Notes under the pieces: model-generated
The model's input: the letters and a program-made list of their open reading frames with translations, nothing else
Told to the model about the DNA's origin: nothing
Databases searched by the model: none
Source: Pseudomonas sp. Au-Pse12
Lineage (GTDB): Bacteria > Pseudomonadota > Gammaproteobacteria > Pseudomonadales > Pseudomonadaceae
Assembly (NCBI RefSeq): GCF_021341665.1
Contig: NZ_JAJTTH010000001.1
Coordinates: 310,001 to 374,000 of the forward strand
DNA: 64,000 nucleotides
Direction of reading: 5' to 3'
Shown here: positions 43,735 through 51,369 of the stretch, piece after piece
Position numbering within the stretch: position 1 is the first letter of the stretch
How the letters are laid out: every line of letters begins with the position of its first letter
Translations under genes and position numbers: made by a program

Positions 43735-46446
43735 TTAGAACCACTGCTTGAAGCGGCGGATGTACAGGGTCTTCATGGTCTGGGCGACCACGCAGTAGCT
43801 GAGCAGGGTACCCACCAGCCAAGGGAAGTATTCCCACGGCAGCGGCACCAGGCCGACCATGCTACCCAGTGGAGAGAAGGGCACGTAGATCCCCAGCGCC
43901 ATCACCAGCCCCGTGGCCAGCATTACCGGCAGGGCGGCGGTGCTCTGGATGAACGGGATCTTGCGGGTGCGCAGCATGTGCACCACCAGGGTCTGCGAGA
44001 GCAGGCCTTCGATGAACCAGCCGGACTGGAACAGGGCGGCCATTTCCACGCTGTTGGCGGCGAACACGTACCACATCAGGGCGAAGGTGGTGATGTCGAA
44101 GATCGACGAGGTCGGCCCGATCCACAGCATGAAACGCCCGATGTTGTTGGCATCCCACTTGCGCGGCTTGGCCAGGTATTCCTTGTCCATCTTGTCCCAC
44201 GGCAGCGCCAGCTGGGAGAAGTCGTACATCAGGTTCTGCAGCAGCAGGTGGATCGCCAGCATCGGCAGGAACGGGATGAAGGCACTGGCCACCAGCACCG
44301 AGAACACGTTGCCGAAGTTGGAGCTGGCGGTCATGTTCAGGTACTTCATGATGTTGCCGAAGGTTTCGCGGCCCTTGATCACCCCTTCCTCCAGCACCAT
44401 CAGGCTCTTTTCCAGGAGGATGATGTCCGCCGATTCCTTGGCGATGTCGGTGCCGCTGTCCACCGAGATGCCGACGTCGGCATCGCGCAGCGCCGGGGCG
44501 TCGTTGATCCCGTCGCCAAGAAAGCCGACGGTGTGGCCGTTGGCCTGCAGCGCCTTGAGCACCCGGGATTTTTGCAGCGGAGTGAGCTTGGCGAACACCG
44601 TGCGCTCTTCCACCAGGCGCCCGAGCACCTGGTCGTCCATGCGTTCAATGTCGCGACCCAGCAGCGGCTCGCCCACTTCCAGGCCGACTTCGCGGCAGAT
44701 CTTCGCGGTGACGATGGGGTTGTCGCCGGTCAGTACCTTCACCGTCACGCCGTTGTCGCGCAGGGCGGCAATCGCCGGGCCGGCGGTTTCCTTGGGCGGA
44801 TCGAGGAAGGTCAGGAAGCCTTCGATCACCAGCTCGCGTTCGTCAGTGGCGCTGTACTGGTTCTTGATCTGGTCCCGGGCGATGTCGCGAGTGCCCACCA
44901 GCAGCACGCGGAAACCGTCGCGGTTGTAGTCTTCGGCCAGTTGCAGCAGTTCGGCGCGCAGGGCGGCGTCGAGGGTGTGGGCGACCCCGTTCTTGCGCAC
45001 CCGGGTGGCGGTGTCGAGCATTTCTTCCACCGCGCCCTTGCACACCAGCAGGTGGTGGCCACGGGCGTCGGCGAGGATCACCGACAGGCGCCGACGGACG
45101 AAGTCGAACGGCAGTTCATCGACCTTGCGCCAGGCGGCGGGCGGGGTGAAGTGCGGGTTTTCCTCGGCGAAGCTGACCACCGCGCGGTCCATCAGGTTCT
45201 TCATGCCGCTCTGGTGGTAGCTGTTGAGCCAGGCCAGTTGCAGCACTTCATCGCAGCGGCTGCCGCTGATGTCGACGTGATGTTCGAGGATGATCCGGTC
45301 CTGGGTCAGGGTGCCGGTCTTGTCGGTGCACAGCACGTCCATGGCGCCGAAGTTCTGGATCGCGTTGAGGCGCTTGACCACCACCTTGCGCTTGGCCATG
45401 GCCGCGGCGCCCTTGGCCAGGTTGGCGCTGACGATCATCGGCAGCATTTCCGGGGTCAGGCCCACGGCCACGGCGAGGGCGAACATGAAGGCTTCGGCCC
45501 AGTCACCCTTGGTGAAGCCGTTGATCAGCAGGACCACGGGCACCATCACCAGCATGAAGCGGATCAGCAGCCAGCTGACGCTGTTGACCCCACGGTCGAA
45601 GGCGGTTTGCGAACGCGAGCCGACAATCGAGCGCGCCAGGGAGCCGAAGTAGGTGCGCGAACCGGTGGCCACCACCACGGCCGTGGCGGTGCCGCTGACC
45701 ACGTTGGTGCCCATGAAGCAGATGTTCGGCAGGTCCAGCAGGTCCTGCTGGTCGGCGGCCTGGGCGTTGGCGGATTTTTCCTGGACGGCGCCCAGGGTGT
45801 CGTATTTCTCCACCGGCAGGGCTTCGCCGGTGAGCACCGCTTGGCTGATGAACAGGTCGCGCGATTCGATCAGGCGGATGTCGGCGGGGATCATGTCGCC
45901 GGCGGACAGCTGGATGATGTCGCCCACCACCAGGTCGCGCATCGGCACTTCACGGACCCGGGCCTGCATGCCCATCTGTTCGCGGCGCAGCACCGCGGCG
46001 GTGGTCCGCACCATGGCCTTGAGGGCCTCGGCGGCCTTGGCCGAGCGATGTTCCTGCCAGAAGCGCATCAGGCCGCTGGCCAGCACCATCACCAGGACGA
46101 TGATCACGCCGGTGAGATCAGTTTCTTCACCGGCTTGCAGCGGCAGCCAGAAGTCGGTGAAGAAACTGATACCGGTGAGGGTCATCAGCACATAGATGAA
46201 GGGGTTGTTGAAGGCCTGGAGCAATTGCACCAGGGCGTGTGGTGGTCGGTCGTGCGCCACCTCGTTGTGGCCGTCCCGTTGCAGGCGGCCCTCGGCGTCC
46301 AGTTCAGTGAGGCCGGCGGTGCTGGAATTGACGTTGGCCAGGGTGACGGCCAGGCCGTTCTGGGCTTCGCGGGCGGCACGCATCGACAGTTTGTGGCTGT
46401 CGCTGCTGGCGCTGGTGTTGCGGGAAGTTGTGGTTTTTACAGTCAT
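43735..46446 (-). CDS. mgtA: Magnesium-translocating P-type ATPase
   Basis: A 903-aa P3B-type ATPase importing Mg2+. The phosphorylated Asp is at about residue 375 in the DKTGTLT motif (MDVLCTDKTGTLTQDR). Further landmarks are LTGEALPVEK (actuator domain), the GDNPIVTAKIC region and GDGINDAPALRDADVGISVD hinge motif, and ten membrane helices in 2+2+6 order. ATG 46446 has GGAG seven bases upstream; a start 16 codons earlier is possible. It follows a long leader with a strong hairpin, which could carry Mg2+ control. Confidence 0.96.
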   Translation of the reverse strand: MTVKTTTSRNTSASSDSHKLSMRAAREAQNGLAVTLANVNSSTAGLTELDAEGRLQRDGHNEVAHDRPPHALVQLLQAFNNPFIYVLMTLTGISFFTDFWLPLQAGEETDLTGVIIVLVMVLASGLMRFWQEHRSAKAAEALKAMVRTTAAVLRREQMGMQARVREVPMRDLVVGDIIQLSAGDMIPADIRLIESRDLFISQAVLTGEALPVEKYDTLGAVQEKSANAQAADQQDLLDLPNICFMGTNVVSGTATAVVVATGSRTYFGSLARSIVGSRSQTAFDRGVNSVSWLLIRFMLVMVPVVLLINGFTKGDWAEAFMFALAVAVGLTPEMLPMIVSANLAKGAAAMAKRKVVVKRLNAIQNFGAMDVLCTDKTGTLTQDRIILEHHVDISGSRCDEVLQLAWLNSYHQSGMKNLMDRAVVSFAEENPHFTPPAAWRKVDELPFDFVRRRLSVILADARGHHLLVCKGAVEEMLDTATRVRKNGVAHTLDAALRAELLQLAEDYNRDGFRVLLVGTRDIARDQIKNQYSATDERELVIEGFLTFLDPPKETAGPAIAALRDNGVTVKVLTGDNPIVTAKICREVGLEVGEPLLGRDIERMDDQVLGRLVEERTVFAKLTPLQKSRVLKALQANGHTVGFLGDGINDAPALRDADVGISVDSGTDIAKESADIILLEKSLMVLEEGVIKGRETFGNIMKYLNMTASSNFGNVFSVLVASAFIPFLPMLAIHLLLQNLMYDFSQLALPWDKMDKEYLAKPRKWDANNIGRFMLWIGPTSSIFDITTFALMWYVFAANSVEMAALFQSGWFIEGLLSQTLVVHMLRTRKIPFIQSTAALPVMLATGLVMALGIYVPFSPLGSMVGLVPLPWEYFPWLVGTLLSYCVVAQTMKTLYIRRFKQWF

Positions 46447-46572
46447 GGTCTGTGCTCCTGCCGCCTGCTTGCGGCACGACACAGCAACACTCAACTAATT
46501 AAAGACGAGCGAAAACATGTCGAGCCGCAGGTTAGCGATCGATTTTGATCTTGGCGTTTTTCAGGTTTTAAC

Positions 46573-46611
46573 GTTCGCTGCCCAAACAATGAAGTTGTAT
46601 GGGCAGCGAAC
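46573..46611 (-). promoter_or_regulatory. Strong hairpin in the mgtA 5' region
   Basis: Perfect 12-base arms, GTTCGCTGCCCA (46573-46584) and TGGGCAGCGAAC (46600-46611), with an inner ACAA/TTGT pairing at 46586-46598. It lies 127-165 bp upstream of mgtA. It lacks a T-run on either strand, so it is not a standard terminator. It could be part of an mgtA leader RNA, a protein operator or a 3' hairpin of the gene on the other side. Confidence 0.5.
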
Positions 46612-46729
46612 CTACTACTGGCCTCTTCCATAACTTTCTCCAGTTATCTTGTTAACTAACAGGCAATAGCGCGCCGTTGAACTTCGCAATGGAAAGTTCG
46701 TTTGCAAACAACGGAAAGTTACCGTCGAT

Positions 46730-47020
46730 TCAGGCTTGGCTGCGCGCCCCGAGGTACAGGCCGAAGATCAGTCCGGCTTGCTGCAAGAGCAGGGCTGCGC
46801 CCCGACTCTGCGGGTCCTGGCTGTCTTCGAAGCTCCAGCGTTGCTGCAACTGCCCGGTCATCGGGCAGACGCGCCAATTGGCTCGCAGGGCGGCCTGGGG
46901 AGTGGATGCGGCGCAAGAGAATGGCGAGCGCGCCAGTGCCTTGGGCTCGCGGCACAGCCGGACCCGCATGGTGGCGGCGAAGGCGCGAACGCCTGGCATT
47001 ACAGAGGAAGTGAAGTGCAT
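46730..47020 (-). CDS. Small hypothetical protein, 96 aa
   Basis: Basic protein with the central block LCREPKALARSPFSCAASTPQAALRANWRVCPMTGQLQQRW, holding three cysteines, and a hydrophobic C-terminus (GAALLLQQAGLIFGLYLGA). ATG 47020 has GAGG eight bases upstream. The CPMTGQLQQRW segment looks familiar from short uncharacterised Pseudomonas proteins, but I cannot name a family. It precedes mgtA on the same strand with 283 bp between. Overlapping plus-strand frames look less natural. Confidence 0.5.
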   Translation of the reverse strand: MHFTSSVMPGVRAFAATMRVRLCREPKALARSPFSCAASTPQAALRANWRVCPMTGQLQQRWSFEDSQDPQSRGAALLLQQAGLIFGLYLGARSQA

Positions 47021-47428
47021 AACATTTGCCTCGAGACCGGACTGGTTCCGGGGAGGCAAGTTACGTTGGAGCGTCAAGCCCTAGCGCAGCTTACCCGACC
47101 GCGGAGTCGAGTCCCGTCATTTTCAGGGTTAAGTGCCTGGCTCTGCGCAGCGGCAGTGACCAGACAGCGTCTAGATACTGTGTCCATTGGCTTCTTTAGT
47201 GAGTTAAACAAAGGGCCGTAATTACCGGCCCGCGCAATTTACTCAGGGGGCTTGCTGGAGTCAAGGCTAAATTGCCTCGATTGAATGATCAGCGTCGAAG
47301 TTTCAGGTGGGGTTCAGCTAAGGAGGCGATATGCGGTGTTACAAGGGGCATATATATAAGTGCCCTAACAAAAAAGTGCCCATGACAGATGGGGATATCA
47401 CGGGCACTGAATATAACGATGGGGATTA
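47021..47428. other. Intergenic region with a candidate 43-aa ORF
   Basis: About 400 bp with no established gene. The right part is unusually AT-rich. It contains a perfect AAGGAGG followed by an ATG-initiated 43-codon frame (47331-47462, plus strand) that runs through the terminator and the end of the convergent gene. The left part holds the 5' side of the 96-aa gene. I see no RNA gene. Confidence 0.35.
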
Positions 47429-47462
47429 TCAGTTCAGCAAGTGCCGGGAGATATCCTTGTAG
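47331..47462 (+). CDS. Candidate micro-ORF, 43 aa
   Basis: Begins MRCYKGHIYKCPNKK and ends FSKCREISL; it has three cysteines, many Lys, Tyr and Asp residues and AT-rich codons. The Shine-Dalgarno match AAGGAGG, four bases before ATG, is the best in the area. Against it: the frame overlaps a terminator hairpin and the last 34 bases of the convergent gene, so the DNA is already explained. It may be chance. Confidence 0.25.
   Translation: MRCYKGHIYKCPNKKVPMTDGDITGTEYNDGDYQFSKCREISL
47368..47408 (-). terminator. Rho-independent terminator of the 116-aa gene
   Basis: On the minus strand AGTGCCC pairs with GGGCACT (47402-47408 with 47375-47381) and is followed at once by a run of T. It starts 20 nt past the stop codon of the gene at 47429-47779. 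Confidence 0.8.
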
Positions 47463-47779
47463 GTCGCGCTGTCGGTGGCCGCCATCAACTGCCGGCCATC
47501 TTTCAGCGTGCCGATGAAGGTCACTTCGTTTTCCGTGCCCGCCATCAGATAGCCCGCGATTGCGCCTACCGGCCCCAGTAACATGGCGCCGGCCACGCCA
47601 TAGCCAAACGCATCCTTGTTGGCGACGGGGCTTTCAGTGGCGATCTCCAGGCTCTTGAAGGCCGATGCCTTGACCTCGACACCTGCGCTGTTGAATACCG
47701 TCTTGAGCCTGAAGGTGCCGTGCCGGTACTCACCGGCGCCTTGCAGAAAATCGCCCGATAGAACTTCGATCTTTGCCAT
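47429..47779 (-). CDS. Hypothetical protein with glycine-zipper-like segment
   Basis: A 116-aa protein: an N-terminal beta-rich part (KIEVLSGDFLQGAGEYRHGTFRLK), a Gly/Ala-rich hydrophobic stretch near 58-80 (GYGVAGAMLLGPVGAIAGYLMAG) like a glycine zipper, and a C-terminal part (VTFIGTLKDGRQLMAATDSATYKDI). AAGGAT precedes ATG 47779. The layout recalls small SHOCT/YdjM-like or stress-related proteins, but no family is recognised. It is monocistronic with its own terminator. Confidence 0.7.
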   Translation of the reverse strand: MAKIEVLSGDFLQGAGEYRHGTFRLKTVFNSAGVEVKASAFKSLEIATESPVANKDAFGYGVAGAMLLGPVGAIAGYLMAGTENEVTFIGTLKDGRQLMAATDSATYKDISRHLLN

Positions 47780-48335
47780 GTTGAATCATCCTTATCCAAG
47801 CATAACCAGATGGGCCATTGAGCCCCTGGTCATGGGGGGCGTCAACGGGGTTGCGATGAAGGGTGCTACCGCCAGTCAGCAGCCCTCCCTCGTTCATTCA
47901 GCGTCGGCCAGAGCACTGCGGGCCATGCTGATCCAGATCAGGGCTGTGAATGGTTGTAGCAGCCCGTCGGGCACCGGTCGTCGGCTTCCGACCAGTGGCC
48001 AGGGGTGGCAGGCGGCTACCTGTGATGTTAAATAATGTTAAATTGAAAAACAGCTTCACATAATCTGTTCATTGGTGGATGATCGTCCGCAGCCAAAGCT
48101 CAACCTGATAACAACAGCAACAGGATGGCCACGATGATCGATTTGCCTCTGCTTTCCATCGCTCCCGCTCAGGGGGCCATCCGGTGCGCCCACGCCTGGC
48201 GTGCGGGCGCGGCGCCTGTTGCCGCGTGTTCACTTTCGTTTGCCGGGTCCGCTGCCCGGGTTTCCCTGTCTTCCAAGGTTGCTGCCCGTCGCCTCGCTGG
48301 CGCGGCCCGGCCGTGGTCTTTCACTGGAGTCCCCC
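47780..48335. promoter_or_regulatory. Upstream region of the four-carbon acid operon
   Basis: About 550 bp without a convincing gene. An AT-rich island at 48021-48060 holds two direct copies of ATGTTAAAT (48025-48033 and 48035-48043), one helical turn apart, within flanking TGTGA and TCACA. AAC triplets appear at 48110-48115. This is the probable promoter and operator for ltnD onwards, perhaps bound by the DeoR regulator at 54948-55760. Confidence 0.45.
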
Positions 48336-49241
48336 ATGAATAACAACAATGTCGGTGTCATTGGTCTTGGCGCCATGGGCCTGGGCATCGCCCGCTCGTT
48401 GCTGCGTGCAGGCTTCAAGGTCCATGCCTGTGACGTGCGTAGCGAAGTCACCGCGCAGTTCGCCCGTGAAGGCGGCGTGGCCTGTGCCTCGGCTGCGCAA
48501 TTGGCCGCTGAGTGCGAGGTGATCATCACCGTGGTGGTGAATGCCGAGCAGACTGAAAGCGTGCTGTTTGGCGAGGGCGGGGCGGTGGCGGCATTGCGCC
48601 CCGGCAGCCTGGTGATCGGTTGCGCCACCGTGGCCCCGACCTACGCGGTGGAACTGGGCCAGCGCCTGGAAGCCCTGGGCTTGCTGTACCTGGATGCACC
48701 GATTTCCGGGGGCGCGGCCAAGGCCGCCGCCGGCGAGATGACCATGATGACCTCCGGCCCGGCCGCTGCTTACGCCAAGGCCGAGGCGATCCTCGCCGGC
48801 ATGGCCGGCAAGGTCTATCGCCTGGGGGATGCCCATGGCCTGGGCTCCAAGGTCAAGATCATCAACCAGTTGCTGGCCGGGGTGCACATTGCCGCCTCCG
48901 CCGAAGCCATGGCCCTGGGCCTGCGCGAAGGGGTGGACGCCGATGCCCTGTACGAGGTGATCACCCACAGCGCCGGCAATTCGTGGATGTTCGAGAACCG
49001 CGTGCCGCATATCCTCAAGGCCGACTACACGCCGCTGTCCGCGGTGGACATCTTCGTCAAGGACCTCGGGTTGGTGCTGGATACCGCCCGCGCCAGCAAA
49101 TTCCCGCTGCCGCTGTCGGCCACCGCGCACCAGATGTTCATGCAGGCCTCCAGCGCCGGTTTCGGCCGCGAGGACGACTCGGCGGTGATCAAGATCTTCC
49201 CGGGCATCGAGTTGCCCGTGGCCAAGCCTGATGCCGAGTAA
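48336..49241 (+). CDS. ltnD: L-threonate/four-carbon acid dehydrogenase
   Basis: A 301-aa NAD-dependent 3-hydroxyacid dehydrogenase of the beta-hydroxyacid family. It has the dinucleotide site GVIGLGAMGLGIA near residues 6-18, the substrate loop DAPISGGAAKAAAGEMT and the catalytic Lys in GLGSKVKIINQLLAG. In the known pathway LtnD oxidises L-threonate to 2-oxo-tetronate. GGAG lies close before ATG 48336. First gene of the operon ltnD-otnK-otnC-permease-otnI. Its codons 2-5 are AAT AAC AAC AAT. Confidence 0.92.
   Translation: MNNNNVGVIGLGAMGLGIARSLLRAGFKVHACDVRSEVTAQFAREGGVACASAAQLAAECEVIITVVVNAEQTESVLFGEGGAVAALRPGSLVIGCATVAPTYAVELGQRLEALGLLYLDAPISGGAAKAAAGEMTMMTSGPAAAYAKAEAILAGMAGKVYRLGDAHGLGSKVKIINQLLAGVHIAASAEAMALGLREGVDADALYEVITHSAGNSWMFENRVPHILKADYTPLSAVDIFVKDLGLVLDTARASKFPLPLSATAHQMFMQASSAGFGREDDSAVIKIFPGIELPVAKPDAE
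48339..48350 (+). promoter_or_regulatory. AAN motif at codons 2-5 of ltnD
   Basis: AAT AAC AAC AAT immediately follows the ATG, giving four Asn. Such runs just inside the gene are known Hfq/Crc contacts in Pseudomonas. Repression is inference. Confidence 0.5.
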
Positions 49242-49251
49242 GGAGCCCGTG

Positions 49252-50544
49252 ATGACCCTGTCCACTCCACGCCCGTTGCTGGGCTGCATCGCCGATGACT
49301 TCACCGGCGCCACCGATCTGGCCAACATGCTGGTGCGCGGCGGCATGCGCACTGTGCAGAGCATTGGCATTCCCAGCACCGAAGTGGCCGCCGGGCTGGA
49401 TGCCGATGCCGTGGTGATCGCCCTGAAATCCCGCACCACGCCGGTGGGCGAGGCCGTGGCCGAATCCCTGGCGGCCCTGCAATGGCTGCGGGAGCAGGGC
49501 TGCGAACAGATCTTCTTCAAGTACTGCTCGACGTTCGACTCCACCGCGGCGGGCAACATTGGCCAGGTCAGCGAGGCCTTGCTCAAGGCCCTGGGCAGCG
49601 ATTTCACCCTGGCCTGCCCGGCGTTCCCGGAGAACGGCCGGACGATTTTCCGTGGCCACCTGTTCGTCCAGGACCAGCTGCTCAACGAGTCCGGCATGCA
49701 GCATCACCCGCTGACGCCGATGACCGACGCCAACCTGGTGCGGGTGCTGCAGGCGCAGACTGTGCTGCCGGTGGGCCTGCTGCGCTACGACAGCGTCGCC
49801 CAGGGCGTGGACGCGGTGCGGGCGAAGATCGCCGAACTGCGGCAGAAGGGCGTCGCCATGGCGATTGCCGATGCGCTGTCCGATGCCGACCTCTATACCC
49901 TCGGCGCCGCCTGCGCCGACCTGCCGCTGTTGACCGGCGGCTCCGGGCTGGCCCTGGGCCTGCCGGAGAACTTCCGCCGCGCCGGCAAGCTGCGTGATCT
50001 CGACGCCGCCAACCTGCCACAGGTGGCCGGTGGCGAAGTGGTGCTGGCCGGCAGTGCCTCGGCGGCCACCAATGCCCAGGTCGACGCCTGGCTGGAAGCC
50101 GAGCGCCCGGCGTGGCGCATCGACCCCCTGGCCCTGGCGGCCGGTGAACCGGTGGTGGCCCAGGCCCTGGCCTTTGTCCGCGAGCAGCAGGACACCGTGC
50201 TGATCTACGCCACCAGCACCCCGGAGCAGGTCAAGGCGGTACAGCGCCAGTTGGGCGTGGAGCGCGCCGGGGCCCTGGTGGAGAACGCCCTGGGCGAGAT
50301 TGCCCGGGGCCTGCGCGACAACGGCGTGCGACGCTTTGTGGTGGCCGGTGGCGAAACCTCCGGCGCGGTGGTCAAGGCCCTGGACGTGCGGCTGTTGCAG
50401 ATCGGTGCGCAGATCGACCCCGGGGTGCCGGCCACGGTCAGCAGCGGCGGCGAGCCCCTGGCCCTGGCGCTGAAATCCGGCAACTTCGGCGGCCGTGACT
50501 TTTTCAGCAAGGCCCTGCGCCAACTGGCCGGAGGTCAGCCATGA
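49252..50544 (+). CDS. otnK: 3-oxo-tetronate kinase (DUF1537)
   Basis: A 430-aa two-domain four-carbon acid sugar kinase. N-terminal signature LLGCIADDFTGATDLANMLVRGG and C-terminal ATP-binding segment RRFVVAGGETSGAVVKAL. It phosphorylates 3-oxo-tetronate at O4. ATG 49252 has TAAGGAG upstream that includes the ltnD stop codon; spacing to ltnD is 10 bp. Its end overlaps otnC by four bases. Confidence 0.95.
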   Translation: MTLSTPRPLLGCIADDFTGATDLANMLVRGGMRTVQSIGIPSTEVAAGLDADAVVIALKSRTTPVGEAVAESLAALQWLREQGCEQIFFKYCSTFDSTAAGNIGQVSEALLKALGSDFTLACPAFPENGRTIFRGHLFVQDQLLNESGMQHHPLTPMTDANLVRVLQAQTVLPVGLLRYDSVAQGVDAVRAKIAELRQKGVAMAIADALSDADLYTLGAACADLPLLTGGSGLALGLPENFRRAGKLRDLDAANLPQVAGGEVVLAGSASAATNAQVDAWLEAERPAWRIDPLALAAGEPVVAQALAFVREQQDTVLIYATSTPEQVKAVQRQLGVERAGALVENALGEIARGLRDNGVRRFVVAGGETSGAVVKALDVRLLQIGAQIDPGVPATVSSGGEPLALALKSGNFGGRDFFSKALRQLAGGQP

Positions 50545-51179
50545 GCCGGGAAAGCGCTCTGCGCGAAGAAATCTGCGACGTCGGCCGCAGCCTCTATCAG
50601 CGTGGCTACACCGTGGGCAGCGCCGGCAACATCAGCGCGCGGCTCGACGATGGCTGGCTGATCACCCCGACCGACGTCTGCCTCGGGCGCCTCGATCCGG
50701 CGGCCATCGCCAAGGTCAATCTGGCGGGGGAGTGGGTCAGCGGCGACAAGCCATCCAAGACCCTGGCCCTGCATCGTCAGGTGTATGACCGCAATCCGGG
50801 CGTGGGTGGGGTGGTGCACACCCATTCCACACACCTGGTGGCACTGACCCTGGCCGGGGTCTGGCGCGACGACGACATTCTGCCGCCGCTGACCCCGTAC
50901 CAGGTGATGAAGGTCGGGCACATCCCGTTGATCGGCTACCAGCGCCCGGGTTCGCCCAAGGTTGCCGAGCAGGTGGCGCAGCTGGCCAACCGGGTGCGCG
51001 GGGTGATGCTCGAACGCCTCGGCCCGGTGGTCTGGGAAAGCAGCGTGTCCAAGGCCAGCTACGCCCTGGAGGAGCTGGAGGAAACCGCGCGCCTGTGGTT
51101 GCTCACCCAGCCGCGCCCGGCGCCTCTGGATCAGGCCGCGCTGGATGAACTACGGGACGCTTTCGGCGCCGCCTGGTAA
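50541..51179 (+). CDS. otnC: 3-oxo-tetronate 4-phosphate decarboxylase
   Basis: A 212-aa class II aldolase/adducin-fold enzyme. It has the zinc motif VVHTHSTHLVAL near 91-102, the N-terminal GYTVGSAGNISARLDDGWLI phosphate-binding region and the distal metal/base Glu/His segment. It decarboxylates the kinase product to dihydroxyacetone phosphate, which enters glycolysis. The start overlaps the otnK stop (ATGA). Confidence 0.94.
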   Translation: MSRESALREEICDVGRSLYQRGYTVGSAGNISARLDDGWLITPTDVCLGRLDPAAIAKVNLAGEWVSGDKPSKTLALHRQVYDRNPGVGGVVHTHSTHLVALTLAGVWRDDDILPPLTPYQVMKVGHIPLIGYQRPGSPKVAEQVAQLANRVRGVMLERLGPVVWESSVSKASYALEELEETARLWLLTQPRPAPLDQAALDELRDAFGAAW

Positions 51180-51260
51180 ACGCAGCACGACTGCCAACGC
51201 TTGATGCAAGCCTGCCCCCGGGAGCCTTGAAACGGCTCTCGTGGGGAGCGGCTTGCCGTT

Positions 51261-51275
51261 AAAAACAATAACAAC
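51261..51275 (+). promoter_or_regulatory. AAN motif before the GntP-type permease
   Basis: AAA AAC AAT AAC AAC, five consecutive AAN triplets, 14-28 bases ahead of the 26-aa leader ORF that is coupled to the permease gene. It is one of the two longest runs in the window. Confidence 0.55.
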
Positions 51276-51288
51276 AGGACTTCCCGAG

Positions 51289-51369
51289 ATGAATGACTGC
51301 ATTGGCTTTACGGGTTCCAGCGTCACCTGCCACACCGGCCAGCCACTCTGCGGAGGGCTTGCCCGATGA
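51289..51369 (+). CDS. Candidate 26-aa leader peptide overlapping permease start
   Basis: ATG 51289 opens a 26-codon frame (MNDCIGFTGSSVTCHTGQPL, then CGGLAR) whose TGA overlaps the permease ATG as ATGA. It lies just after the AAN run and before the permease, whose own start has a GGAGG-like sequence within the leader. The three Cys codons are notable. Translation of the leader could be required for, or limit, permease translation. No family known. Confidence 0.45.
   Translation: MNDCIGFTGSSVTCHTGQPLCGGLAR

Noticed and set aside
43402..46548. 1048-codon open frame on the plus strand
   Set aside because: Antisense shadow of mgtA, which has all P-type ATPase motifs. No family features in the shadow.
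47021..47428. Possible tRNA or structured RNA gene between mgtA and the 116-aa gene
   Set aside because: I found no cloverleaf, no GTTCRANNC arm and no CCA-ending acceptor. The only structure is the terminator of the neighbouring gene.
48125..48343. 72-codon ORF ahead of ltnD, overlapping its start
   Set aside because: Weak ribosome site and a biased Ala/Arg composition; no recognisable protein. The region is better read as a leader.
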